From NCBI GenBank assembly GCA_965223305.1, contig CBDCWT010000008.1, forward strand, positions 1 through 42,170: a stretch of 42,170 nucleotides of DNA, in the 5' to 3' direction. A program made the position numbers and the translations under genes. Under the pieces are notes generated by a model that saw only the letters and a program-made list of their open reading frames with translations, did not search any database and was not told the DNA's origin. Below are positions 26,675-34,730 of the stretch, piece by piece; within the stretch, counting starts at the first letter, position 1; every line of letters begins with the position of its first letter. Source of the DNA: CBDCWT01 sp965223305 (GTDB lineage: Bacteria > Planctomycetota > Planctomycetia > Pirellulales > Pirellulaceae).

Positions 26675-28168
26675 ATGAACATCCGCTCACAAGTTTCGAT
26701 GGTCTTCCACTTGGACAAGTGTATCGGCTGCCACACCTGCAGCGTCGCCTGCAAGAACGTGTGGACCGACCGCAAGGGTGCCGAGTACATGTGGTGGAAC
26801 AACGTGGAAACGAAGCCGGGCACAGGCTATCCCACGAAGTGGGAGGATCAGGATAAGTACAAAGGAGGCTGGGAGTCCAACGGCAACGGCAAACTCGACA
26901 TTAAATCGACGAGCAAAGCCAAGATCGTACCTAACATCTTTCACAATCCGCACATGCCCAGCATGGACGACTACTACGAGCCGTGGACGTATGACTACCA
27001 GAACCTGTTCAACGCAAAAGAGGGTTCCGATCAGCCCACGGCCGAGCCGATCTCGATGATCGACGGGGAAAAGATCGACGTGCAAGCGGGGCCCAACTGG
27101 GACGACGATCTGGGTGGCTCTCCGATCTATGCTGAAAACGACCCCAACCTAGCAGGGCTTAGCGAGCAGCAACGACTACAGTTGAGTTCAGTCGAACGGC
27201 TCGTTTTTTTCTATCTTCCTCGCATTTGCAACCACTGTTTGAACCCTTGCTGTGTGGCCTCGTGTCCGTCCGGCGCGCTCTACAAGCGAGGTGAAGACGG
27301 CATTGTGCTGATCGACCAGCAAAAGTGCCGCGCCTGGCGTTCTTGTGTGGCGGCTTGTCCCTACAAGAAGACCTACTTCAACTGGTTCACCGGTAAGAGC
27401 GAGAAGTGCATTCTCTGCTTTCCGCGTCTGGAAACGGGGCAAGCCCCGGCCTGTTTTCATTCCTGCGTCGGCCGGATCCGCTACCTGGGAGTGTTGTTAT
27501 ACGACGCCGACCGGCTGGAAGAAGTCGCCAAGCTGCCCGACGATCAGCTGGTAGAAGGACAGCGATCGTTGATCCTCGATCCGCACGATCCGGCGATCAT
27601 CGCCCAGGCCAAGAGCGACGGCATATCTGACAGCGTGATCGAAGCGGCTCAGAAGTCTCCCGTCTATCGCTTCGTGATGGAATGGAAGATCGCGCTGCCT
27701 CCGCACGTCGAATACCGCACGCTGCCGATGCTGTTCTACGTTCCTCCGATGTCGCCCGTCCAAGCCAGTAAGCCCGAGGACACGATCCATCACGAGACAG
27801 AGGACTTGTTCCACGATATCGACTCATCGCGCGTGCCGATGAAGTTCCTGGCCAATTTGTTTGGAGCCGGACACGAGGGAGTGGTTCGCTACGCGCTCGC
27901 CAAGCAAAAAGCGGTGCGCTGGCATCGTCGGGCAGAGACAGTCGGTGATATCAGTCGGGAAGTCGCCGACCGCATGTTGCACGAGGCGCACTGCACGCGC
28001 GAAGAGGCCGAGCAAATCTACCAACTTACCTCGCTCTGCACCTTCGAAGACCGGTTCGTCATCCCGCCGATGCACCGCGAGCAGGCGATCGAAATGATGC
28101 GCGAGCCACACGAACACCGTGAAGAAACAGGCTTCGGTTTTGTCGGAGGACCGAGGCGGGGGTTGTAG
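26675..28168 (+). CDS. narH: Respiratory nitrate reductase beta subunit (iron-sulfur electron-transfer subunit)
   Basis: The encoded subunit is 497 residues, normal for the family. It carries electrons from the cytochrome b subunit to NarG through four clusters. Cluster motifs seen are CIGCHTCSVAC at 16-26, CNHCLNPCCVASCP near 185, CRAWRSCVAACPYKKTYFNW near 215 and CILCFPRLETGQAPACFHSC near 245. The Trp in CRAWRSC marks the [3Fe-4S] cluster, as in NarH. A 172-bp gap separates it from narG, the widest within the nar genes. No ORF or obvious ribosome site is seen there, so the gap may hold a processing or regulatory element. The stop is followed at once by the narJ ribosome site. Confidence 0.95.
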   Translation: MNIRSQVSMVFHLDKCIGCHTCSVACKNVWTDRKGAEYMWWNNVETKPGTGYPTKWEDQDKYKGGWESNGNGKLDIKSTSKAKIVPNIFHNPHMPSMDDYYEPWTYDYQNLFNAKEGSDQPTAEPISMIDGEKIDVQAGPNWDDDLGGSPIYAENDPNLAGLSEQQRLQLSSVERLVFFYLPRICNHCLNPCCVASCPSGALYKRGEDGIVLIDQQKCRAWRSCVAACPYKKTYFNWFTGKSEKCILCFPRLETGQAPACFHSCVGRIRYLGVLLYDADRLEEVAKLPDDQLVEGQRSLILDPHDPAIIAQAKSDGISDSVIEAAQKSPVYRFVMEWKIALPPHVEYRTLPMLFYVPPMSPVQASKPEDTIHHETEDLFHDIDSSRVPMKFLANLFGAGHEGVVRYALAKQKAVRWHRRAETVGDISREVADRMLHEAHCTREEAEQIYQLTSLCTFEDRFVIPPMHREQAIEMMREPHEHREETGFGFVGGPRRGL

Positions 28169-28175
28169 GAGGATC

Positions 28176-28859
28176 ATGTCACACATTCCAGAGGTCCTCG
28201 GCGGACTGGCCCGGCTGCTCAGCTATCCGGACCAGCATACGGCACAGACGGCCGAGTGGTTGTTCGTGGTGCTGAGCGGTGAGATCCCAGCGGCCGCCAG
28301 CGAGCTCTCTAAGTTCGGTCTTTTCCTGGAACAGCACGACGGCAGTCAGGTGGAAGAATCCTTCACCGGCACGTTCGATGTCAATCCAGCGTGCGCCCTG
28401 GAGGTCGGTTGGCATCTGTTCGGTGAAGAGTACGCCCGCGGCATGTTTCTGGTTCGCATGCGCGAAGAACTGCGCAAGTACAGCTTGCCGGAGTCTAACG
28501 AGTTGCCCGATCACATTTCGCACGTCCTAGCGGTCGTGGCATCAATGCCAGCTGAAGAGGCCGCGAAGTTCGTCCGCGCTTGCGTTCAGCCGGCGGTGCA
28601 GAAGATGAACGAGGCGTTAGCCAAGCAAGAAACACCTTACCGTCATGTAGTCGCTTGTTTGGCGTTGGTGATAACGCAGTGTTGGGGCGCCGCCAGACAG
28701 GAAACTCAGGAACAAGTACTAGAGTCGGGCGCGCCGGCCGCAGATCCACTCCATGCATTTCCCGTAGCCGACGTGACTTGCGGGGGCTGCAGCGAACCGG
28801 AAGTCGTGAGGCTGAAGGTCAACCCGGCTGCGAACGGCATGCAGAAACACCAGCAGTAG
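28176..28859 (+). CDS. narJ: Nitrate reductase assembly chaperone NarJ
   Basis: The product is 227 residues from ATG 28176, fixed by a strong GGAGG six bases upstream that overlaps the end of narH (7-bp gap). It is a helical TorD/NarJ-like chaperone: LGGLARLLSYPDQHT at the start, the central VEESFTGTFDVNPACALEVGWHLFGEEYARG (the fingerprint that in NarJ reads 'Y...FD...SLHLFEHVHGDSRDRG'), and ELPDHISHVLAVVASMP. In the family it inserts the molybdenum cofactor into NarG and times membrane attachment; it is cytoplasmic and not part of the final enzyme. The C-terminus has an extra CGGC pair (VTCGGCSEPEVV) that is not typical. Confidence 0.9.
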   Translation: MSHIPEVLGGLARLLSYPDQHTAQTAEWLFVVLSGEIPAAASELSKFGLFLEQHDGSQVEESFTGTFDVNPACALEVGWHLFGEEYARGMFLVRMREELRKYSLPESNELPDHISHVLAVVASMPAEEAAKFVRACVQPAVQKMNEALAKQETPYRHVVACLALVITQCWGAARQETQEQVLESGAPAADPLHAFPVADVTCGGCSEPEVVRLKVNPAANGMQKHQQ

Positions 28860-28901
28860 AAGACCTTATTGGCGACGACAACAAATCGATCGGTTGATGC
28901 C

Positions 28902-29603
28902 ATGAGTAGTAACTTTCTCGATCAGTTCCTCTTCATTGCCCTCCCTTACGTATGCCTGTTCACGTTCTTCTTGATGACGATCTATCGCTATCGCGTGCAG
29001 TCCTTTTCGTATTCCAGCCTTTCCAGCCAGTTCATTGAGAACAAGCATCACTTTTGGGCGGTTGTGCCCTTCCACTACGGCATCCTGGTCGTGACGGCGG
29101 GACACTTGATCGCGCTGCTCATTCCGCGGACGATTCTGGCCTGGAACAGGCATCCCTTGCGGCTCTACGTACTTGAAGTGTCAGCGCTGATTTTCGGGCT
29201 GCTGACCTTGATCGGGCTGGTCGGAGTGGTCGTGCGGCGATTCTCGAACACGAAGATTCGCAAGGTAACCACGCCGACCGATTGGATCCTGTTTGCCATG
29301 CTGGTGGTTCAGACGGTGAGCGGTATTGGCATCGCTTTGTTCCATCCCTGGGGGTCATCGTGGTTTGCCACCAACTTGTCACCCTACCTGTGGTCGGTAT
29401 TCAAGCTGAACCCTGACATCACTTACGTAGCTGCGATGCCCCACCTGGTAAAGCTGCACATTGTGCTGGCTTTCCTCACCATCGGCTTCTTTCCGTTTAC
29501 ACGTTTAGTTCACCTCCTTGTGGTTCCCAACCCGTATCTATGGCGAAAGCCCCAAGTAGTTCGTTGGTACGGTCGGCGGGGGTCACAACCAACAGGCAAG
29601 TAG
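28902..29603 (+). CDS. narI: Respiratory nitrate reductase gamma subunit (cytochrome b)
   Basis: The product is 233 residues with five membrane helices. ATG 28902 is preferred over an in-frame TTG at 28869, which lacks the family N-terminus. The subunit oxidises quinol and binds two b hemes. Candidate axial histidines are H58 and H68 (PFHYGILVVTAGHLIALL) and H185 and H204 (KLHIVLAF, TRLVHLLVVP), matching the two-plus-two layout of E. coli NarI (His56, His66, His187, His205). It follows narJ by 42 bp. It anchors NarGH on the cytoplasmic side of the membrane and makes quinol oxidation electrogenic. Confidence 0.94.
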   Translation: MSSNFLDQFLFIALPYVCLFTFFLMTIYRYRVQSFSYSSLSSQFIENKHHFWAVVPFHYGILVVTAGHLIALLIPRTILAWNRHPLRLYVLEVSALIFGLLTLIGLVGVVVRRFSNTKIRKVTTPTDWILFAMLVVQTVSGIGIALFHPWGSSWFATNLSPYLWSVFKLNPDITYVAAMPHLVKLHIVLAFLTIGFFPFTRLVHLLVVPNPYLWRKPQVVRWYGRRGSQPTGK

Positions 29604-29661
29604 CCGCCACGGCCTCCAGACAGCACTCACCCCGCCAGACTTCCACCCGCCCCGCCTAGTC

Positions 29662-31197
29662 ATGACCGACCCTCCACATACCGATTCCACCCGCGAGGAA
29701 AGGCGTCTGGCCTGGTGGATCCTGGCCGCGAATACCGTGGCGTTCACGGTTTGTTTTGCTGCCTGGATGATGAACGGAGTGCTGATTACTTACCTGGTCG
29801 ACAACGGTGTTCATTCGTGGAGCCCGTCCGAGATGGGATGGTTGATCGGCATCCCGGTGTTGACTGGCGCGATCTTCCGGCTGCCGTTGGGAATTGCTAC
29901 CGACAAATGGGGAGGTCGAATTGTCTTCGGAATACTGCTGATCTTGGTGGCGGCCCCGATGTTCTTGGTGAGCTACTGTAACTCTTACTGGGAGTTCTTT
30001 ACTGCTGGGCTGGGGTTCGGTTTCTGCGGGACGAGCTTTGCGGTGGGCATCGCCTACACCTCGGTCTGGTTTCCCAAGCACCTGCAAGGTACGGCGTTGG
30101 GGATTTTTGGGGCAGGCAACGCCGGCGCTGCCGTGACAAGCTTGGGGGCGCCGCATCTGCTGAACTGGCTGACCGACGACGGAGCGAACATCGAAGGCTG
30201 GCGGCAGTTGCCGAAGATCTACGCGGCGCTGCTGGTCATAACCGGGATTGTGTTTCTATTGACGACGAGAACACGAATTCCAGCGGGCAGCGCCGCCAAG
30301 TCGCTCGGCCAGCGGCTCGTGCCGCTCAAGGAAGTTCGCGTTTGGCGTTTCGGGCTCTACTACTTTTTCGTGTTCGGCGGTTTTGTCGCTTTGGCGCAGT
30401 GGCTGGTGCCTTACTACGTCAACGCGTATGCCACTACCGTTGCTCTCGCCGGAGCGTTGGCTGCGTGCAACAGCCTTCCTTCGGGAGTGATCCGCGCGTT
30501 CGGCGGTTGGTTGTCTGACAAGTTTGGCGCTCGGACGGTGATGTATTGGGTACTTGGGTCGTCATTGATCTGTTGCTTGCTGTTGATCGTGCCGCAAATG
30601 GACATCCGTTCTCCCGGCAGCGGCATCATGGCCAAGACAGCAGGAAAAGTGATCAAGGTCACGGAATCCGAAATCGTCGTCGAGCCCGGCGTGGGAGCGC
30701 CGAGAACCTACACATTGAAGCGAAAAGAGGGTGAACTAGTTTCCCAGACAGAGCGAGACAAGGGAGTGCTCGTCCTTCCTCGTTCGATGTCTTGGCAGGA
30801 AACGGTCGTCGAAGAAGGCCAGCAAGTCAGTAAGAAGGAGCTGCTGGCGCGCGGTGTCACACAGATCTTCTTCCAGGCCAACATCTGGGTGTTCACCGTG
30901 CTCAGTTTGATCATCGGTGCGGTGATGGGCATTGGAAAAGCTGCCGTCTACAAACACATCCCGGACTATTTCCCGGCAGACGTAGGAGTCGTAGGCGGGA
31001 TCGTTGGAGTGCTAGGCGGACTGGGTGGCTTTATCTGTCCGGTGATCTTCGGCTACCTGCTCAAGGCCACCGGCTTGTGGACATCGTGCTGGATGTTTTT
31101 CGCGGTGCTGGTTGCAGTCTGTCTGATTTGGATGCATCTGGTCATCCAAAAGATGCTGAAAGCCGAAGCTCCCGAGCTGCAGAGAAGGATGGAGTAG
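29662..31197 (+). CDS. narK: NarK1-type nitrate/nitrite transporter (MFS) with an inserted periplasmic beta-rich domain
   Basis: The product is 511 residues with twelve predicted membrane helices. The nitrate-signature glycine motifs are FGFCGTSFAVGIAYTSVWF in helix 4-5 and GAVMGIGKAAVYKHIPDYF in helix 10. This places it in the nitrate/nitrite porter family that imports nitrate or exchanges it for nitrite. Unusually, ~90 residues (about 313-403) lie between helices 9 and 10, on the predicted periplasmic side: GKVIKVTESEIVVEPG, TYTLKRKEGELVSQTE, VVEEGQQVSKKELLARG. This looks like a small beta-barrel or barrel-sandwich module. Without it the protein is ~420 residues, the normal family size. It is 58 bp after narI and 5 bp before the second transporter. 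Confidence 0.9.
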   Translation: MTDPPHTDSTREERRLAWWILAANTVAFTVCFAAWMMNGVLITYLVDNGVHSWSPSEMGWLIGIPVLTGAIFRLPLGIATDKWGGRIVFGILLILVAAPMFLVSYCNSYWEFFTAGLGFGFCGTSFAVGIAYTSVWFPKHLQGTALGIFGAGNAGAAVTSLGAPHLLNWLTDDGANIEGWRQLPKIYAALLVITGIVFLLTTRTRIPAGSAAKSLGQRLVPLKEVRVWRFGLYYFFVFGGFVALAQWLVPYYVNAYATTVALAGALAACNSLPSGVIRAFGGWLSDKFGARTVMYWVLGSSLICCLLLIVPQMDIRSPGSGIMAKTAGKVIKVTESEIVVEPGVGAPRTYTLKRKEGELVSQTERDKGVLVLPRSMSWQETVVEEGQQVSKKELLARGVTQIFFQANIWVFTVLSLIIGAVMGIGKAAVYKHIPDYFPADVGVVGGIVGVLGGLGGFICPVIFGYLLKATGLWTSCWMFFAVLVAVCLIWMHLVIQKMLKAEAPELQRRME

Positions 31198-31202
31198 GCG
31201 CG

Positions 31203-32795
31203 ATGGCCCAAACGCCAGTTCACTGGGACGTGGAAGACGACGCCTTCTGGGAGTCAACAGGCAAGTCGATTGCCAATCGCAATCTGTGGGTGTCGATTCC
31301 CAACCTGCTGTGCGGTTTTTCGGTCTGGCTCTATTGGGGCATGATCATCAAGATCATGCAGCGGCTGCATTTCGCGGATCCGGAGTTGTTCAACTTCACA
31401 TTTCGCAACGACGGCCAGCCCTATGATGAGGCCGGTTATCGTGCCTTGTTGTTTACGTTGCCTGCCGTTGCAGGGTTGGCCGGCGCTACGCTTCGGATTC
31501 CCAACTCGTTCATGATCTCCATCTGTGGCGGCCGCAACGTCAAGTTCATGACGACCGTGCTGTTGATCTTGCCGGCCTTGGCGACCGGATTGGCCCTGCA
31601 GAGACCGGCCACTCCGTTTTGGGTCTACATCATCTTGGCCGCGCTTTCTGGCGTGGGTGGCGGGGCATTTGCCTCCAGCATGTCGAACATTTCTTTCTTC
31701 TTCCCGAAACGCATGCAAGGTCTGGCACTGGGACTCAATGCCGGGCTGGGCAACGCGGGTGTCAGTGTGATGCAGTTCCTGATTCCCTGGGCGATCACCT
31801 TCGGCATGTTCGGCGGGCTCGGGGGCCCGGCCCAGGAGTTCGTTCAAGAAGGTGAAGTCCAGCAGCAGTGGATTCAGAATGCGGCGCTGGTTTGGGTACC
31901 AGTCATGACGATCCTGGCCGCCGCCGCCTGGTTATTCATGAACAACCTTCCACAGCACGACTGCGGCCCGACGCCGGCGGCGATTGGAAAGTACCTGTGG
32001 CTGCAGGCGATCGGTTTCATGGGCGCGGCTGTGGGTGTGTTGCTGCTGGTCTTTGTGCCCATCCCGGTGCCGGAGCTCGTACGGATTTTTCTGGTGCTGA
32101 TCATGGCGGTCGTGGCCACCATGCTCGGAATGCGGTTCATGACCCCGCAGACAATCCAGGAGCCGCTTGGCAAGCAGTTTGCCATTTTCAGCAACAAGCA
32201 CAACTGGGTCATGACCTGGCTGTACGTAATGACTTTTGGATCGTTCATCGGCTACGCCAATGCTTTTCCCAAGCTGATTGATGATGTCTTCGTCACTCCC
32301 ACGAACGGGCTGAACACATCCAACTACATCTGGATCGGGGCGGCGGTGGGGGCCTTCATACGTCCCGTCGGTGGTTGGCTTTCCGACAAGTTGGGTGGCG
32401 CGCGCGTGACCCAATGGGATACCTGGGTCATGGTGGCATCAACCATTTTGGCCGGGTACATCGTTTCGCTGGCCGGGAGTTCGACAACCCCTGAAAAATA
32501 CTTTATTCCGTTCGTGGTGACGTTTGTCGTCCTCTTCGCGACCACCGGGATTGGCAACGGCTCCACCTTCCGGATGATCCCCATCATCTTTTCCAAAGAA
32601 CAGGCGGGACCGGTGTTGGGTTGGACATCGGCGATCGCTGCCTACGGTGCCTATTTGATTCCCAAGATATTCGCCACCCAGATCAAGGCCGGGACACCCG
32701 AGTACGCGCTCTACGGTTTCGCCGTTTACTACGCCAGCTGTTTAGCGGTGAATTGGTGGTTCTACGCCCGCCGAAACGCGGAGATCAAGTGTTGA
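31203..32795 (+). CDS. narT: Second NarK-type nitrate/nitrite transporter (NarK2/NarT-like, MFS)
   Basis: The product is 530 residues from ATG 31203, six bases after the previous stop; the upstream open frame is the end of narK read in another frame. It has twelve membrane helices with the two nitrate-signature segments ALSGVGGGAFASSMSNISFFFP and TTGIGNGSTFRMIPIIF. The arginine in helix 2 (LAGATLRIPNSF) matches the substrate-binding Arg of NarK, and a second lies in GAFIRPVGGWLSD. A long first periplasmic loop (LHFADPELFNFTFRNDGQPYDEAGY) is typical of the NarK2/NarU-like type. A pair of unlike NarK proteins after narI is the Thermus narK-narT arrangement. One would import nitrate with protons, the other exchange nitrate for nitrite; which does which cannot be told here. 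Confidence 0.9.
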   Translation: MAQTPVHWDVEDDAFWESTGKSIANRNLWVSIPNLLCGFSVWLYWGMIIKIMQRLHFADPELFNFTFRNDGQPYDEAGYRALLFTLPAVAGLAGATLRIPNSFMISICGGRNVKFMTTVLLILPALATGLALQRPATPFWVYIILAALSGVGGGAFASSMSNISFFFPKRMQGLALGLNAGLGNAGVSVMQFLIPWAITFGMFGGLGGPAQEFVQEGEVQQQWIQNAALVWVPVMTILAAAAWLFMNNLPQHDCGPTPAAIGKYLWLQAIGFMGAAVGVLLLVFVPIPVPELVRIFLVLIMAVVATMLGMRFMTPQTIQEPLGKQFAIFSNKHNWVMTWLYVMTFGSFIGYANAFPKLIDDVFVTPTNGLNTSNYIWIGAAVGAFIRPVGGWLSDKLGGARVTQWDTWVMVASTILAGYIVSLAGSSTTPEKYFIPFVVTFVVLFATTGIGNGSTFRMIPIIFSKEQAGPVLGWTSAIAAYGAYLIPKIFATQIKAGTPEYALYGFAVYYASCLAVNWWFYARRNAEIKC

Positions 32796-32884
32796 CCTCG
32801 ACAGGGTTCCGGAGAGATGGAAACGGGGTGAGACCAAGTCAGGCCGACTGAACCAAGCGGCAGCTGACTTCAAGGAAACGACAA

Positions 32885-33538
32885 GTGCAACAGCGAATCA
32901 TCACGGTTGTCTTGCTGATCGGACTGTTCTTCGGTCTGATCACGTTGGTGTACGGGATGTCTTCTTGGAGGCTACCTGATCACGAGACCGGTTACACGCC
33001 CCAGCAACCCATCGACTACTCGCACAGATTGCACGCCGGCGAGTTGCAGATTGACTGTGGGTTTTGCCATACGGCTGCAGACAAGAGCCGTCACGCTGGA
33101 ATTCCGTCCAGTGACGTCTGTATGAAGTGCCACAAGTTCGTAACCAGTTCCTTTGACGTGCTGCAAGACGAAGGCAATCGGGCAGCTGAAGAGAGCCGCC
33201 AGCCAAATCGGATCATCTCGGAGGAACTGCAAAAACTCTACGATTCGTTTGGTTTAGATGAGGAGTTACAGCCAAGGGCCGACGCGGAACCAACCTCGAT
33301 CCCCTGGATCAGAGTGCACAACCTTCCCGACTATGTTTACTTCGACCACCGCGCCCACGTCACGGCAGGCGTGACCTGCCAGCACTGCCACGGACCGGTC
33401 GAGTCGATGGAGCGTGTGCGGCAGGTAGAGAGTCTTTCCATGGGGTGGTGTGTGAAATGTCATCGTGAAACGACGGAGAACGGCGTCAACGGCCAACCCG
33501 TGCATGCATCAACCGATTGCGCGGTCTGCCACTATTAG
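32885..33538 (+). CDS. actA: Alternative complex III subunit A, pentaheme cytochrome c
   Basis: The product is 217 residues from a GTG at 32885, with AAGGA upstream. One N-terminal membrane helix (~5-24) leaves the rest on the periplasmic side. Five CxxCH motifs are visible: CGFCH (58-62), CMKCH (79-83), CQHCH, CVKCH and CAVCH in the last third. This count and spacing match ActA of ACIII, the quinol:cytochrome c oxidoreductase that replaces the bc1 complex in many bacteria. It passes electrons from the iron-sulfur subunit toward ActE or a soluble cytochrome. It is 89 bp after the nar genes on the same strand, so readthrough from the nar promoter is likely. Confidence 0.92.
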   Translation: MQQRIITVVLLIGLFFGLITLVYGMSSWRLPDHETGYTPQQPIDYSHRLHAGELQIDCGFCHTAADKSRHAGIPSSDVCMKCHKFVTSSFDVLQDEGNRAAEESRQPNRIISEELQKLYDSFGLDEELQPRADAEPTSIPWIRVHNLPDYVYFDHRAHVTAGVTCQHCHGPVESMERVRQVESLSMGWCVKCHRETTENGVNGQPVHASTDCAVCHY

Positions 33539-33578
33539 CCGTTCGTTTGCGTCGGAGCCGACCTAGCCAAACATCCCG

Positions 33579-34730
33579 ATGAACGACAAACCAAAGCACG
33601 AATGGAACCGCCGGCAGTTCTTGGAAGCGGCCGGGTTCACCATGTCCCTCGCAGCGATAAGCGGGTGCGGTCGCGCGCCGACGGAGGTCGCGCTGCCTTT
33701 TGCTGTGCAGCCCGAAGCAGTGATACCGGGACGTACGCAGTCGTACGCGGCGACCTGCGGCGGCTGTTCGGCCGGGTGCGGGCTGCTGGTCGGTGTGCGG
33801 GACGGGCGACCCTTAAAAATGGAGGGAATGGCCGAGCATCCGCTATCCCGCGGCGGACTATGCTCGGTGGGCCAGGCACTTCCGCTGGGGCTCTACGACA
33901 GTCAGCGGCTGACGCATCCGCTGGCGGCGGGTAAAGCGGCAGATTGGGAGTCGGTCGACACTGCGATCGCAGAGAAGTTGGCACAGAGTGCAGACCAGGG
34001 CGCTGTGGTCGTAGTCACCTCGAGTGTCATCAGCCCCACCTTGCAGACAATCATCGACGCCTTCCTGGAGCGGTTTAGTGACGGACGTCACGTGACGCTG
34101 GATGCCGTAAGTTGCTCTGCGATCCTCGCTGCGCACGAGCAGACGCACGGCCGGCGGCTGCTACCCCGCTATCGCTTCGACCGGGCCGGCGTGATCGTGT
34201 CCTTCGGCGCAGATTTTCTCGGCACCTGGATTTCTCCCGTCGAGCACGCGATCGCCTGGCGACATGGTCGTGTTCCTGCGGGGAGTCGTCCGGAGATGTC
34301 GTATCACGTCCAATTGGAAGGGCGGATGTCGCTGACAGGAAGCAACGCCGACCGTCGCTATCGACTTGCTGAGGGTGACTATGTAGCGGTGCTGAGCCAC
34401 TTGGCGATTGAATTCGCCGGTCGCGCGAACTTGCCGCCACCGGCGGGCGAGACAGCGCCGGCCAGTCCCCTGCCCCGGCTGGACCAGGCCAACTTAGCAG
34501 AGAGGCTGTGGGCGGCACGTGGAGAGAGCTTGGTGGTATCCGATAGCCAGGACATTCACGCCCAGCTTCTGGTCAACTACATCAACTTCGCACTCGGTAA
34601 CTACGGAAGACGCTGGATCTGGAACACCCGAGCCGCCAGCGACGAGGTAACGATGCCGACGTCGCAAATCTGGTGGACGACCTGCAAGCCAAAAAAGTAT
34701 CGGCCCTATTCGTGGCAGGCACGGATCTGA
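33579..34730 (+). CDS. actB: Alternative complex III subunit B, N-terminal molybdopterin-like half (frameshifted)
   Basis: The reading frame encodes 383 residues. A twin-arginine signal with lipobox opens it (NRRQFLEAAG, SLAAISGC; acylation Cys at 30), so the protein is exported folded and probably lipid-anchored. Four cysteines C60, C63, C67 and C95 (CGGCSAGCGLL, GGLCSVGQA) could hold a cluster, as in the related molybdopterin oxidoreductases; ACIII B subunits are not known to carry molybdenum. The family sequence leaves this frame near 34650. The residues after RAASDE are not family-like, while the +1 frame reads GNDADVANLVDDLQAKKVSAL and continues the protein. The two parts span 2969 nt, one short of 990 codons. 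One missing base (error or mutation) explains it. Confidence 0.88.
   Translation: MNDKPKHEWNRRQFLEAAGFTMSLAAISGCGRAPTEVALPFAVQPEAVIPGRTQSYAATCGGCSAGCGLLVGVRDGRPLKMEGMAEHPLSRGGLCSVGQALPLGLYDSQRLTHPLAAGKAADWESVDTAIAEKLAQSADQGAVVVVTSSVISPTLQTIIDAFLERFSDGRHVTLDAVSCSAILAAHEQTHGRRLLPRYRFDRAGVIVSFGADFLGTWISPVEHAIAWRHGRVPAGSRPEMSYHVQLEGRMSLTGSNADRRYRLAEGDYVAVLSHLAIEFAGRANLPPPAGETAPASPLPRLDQANLAERLWAARGESLVVSDSQDIHAQLLVNYINFALGNYGRRWIWNTRAASDEVTMPTSQIWWTTCKPKKYRPYSWQARI

Noticed and set aside
22852..28168. Possibility that NarGH is a periplasmic nitrite oxidoreductase (Nxr)
   Set aside because: NarG has no Tat signal and its sequence follows the cytoplasmic NarG type; narJ, narI and narK genes follow. 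A nitrite-oxidising direction cannot be excluded, but nothing in the sequence favours it.
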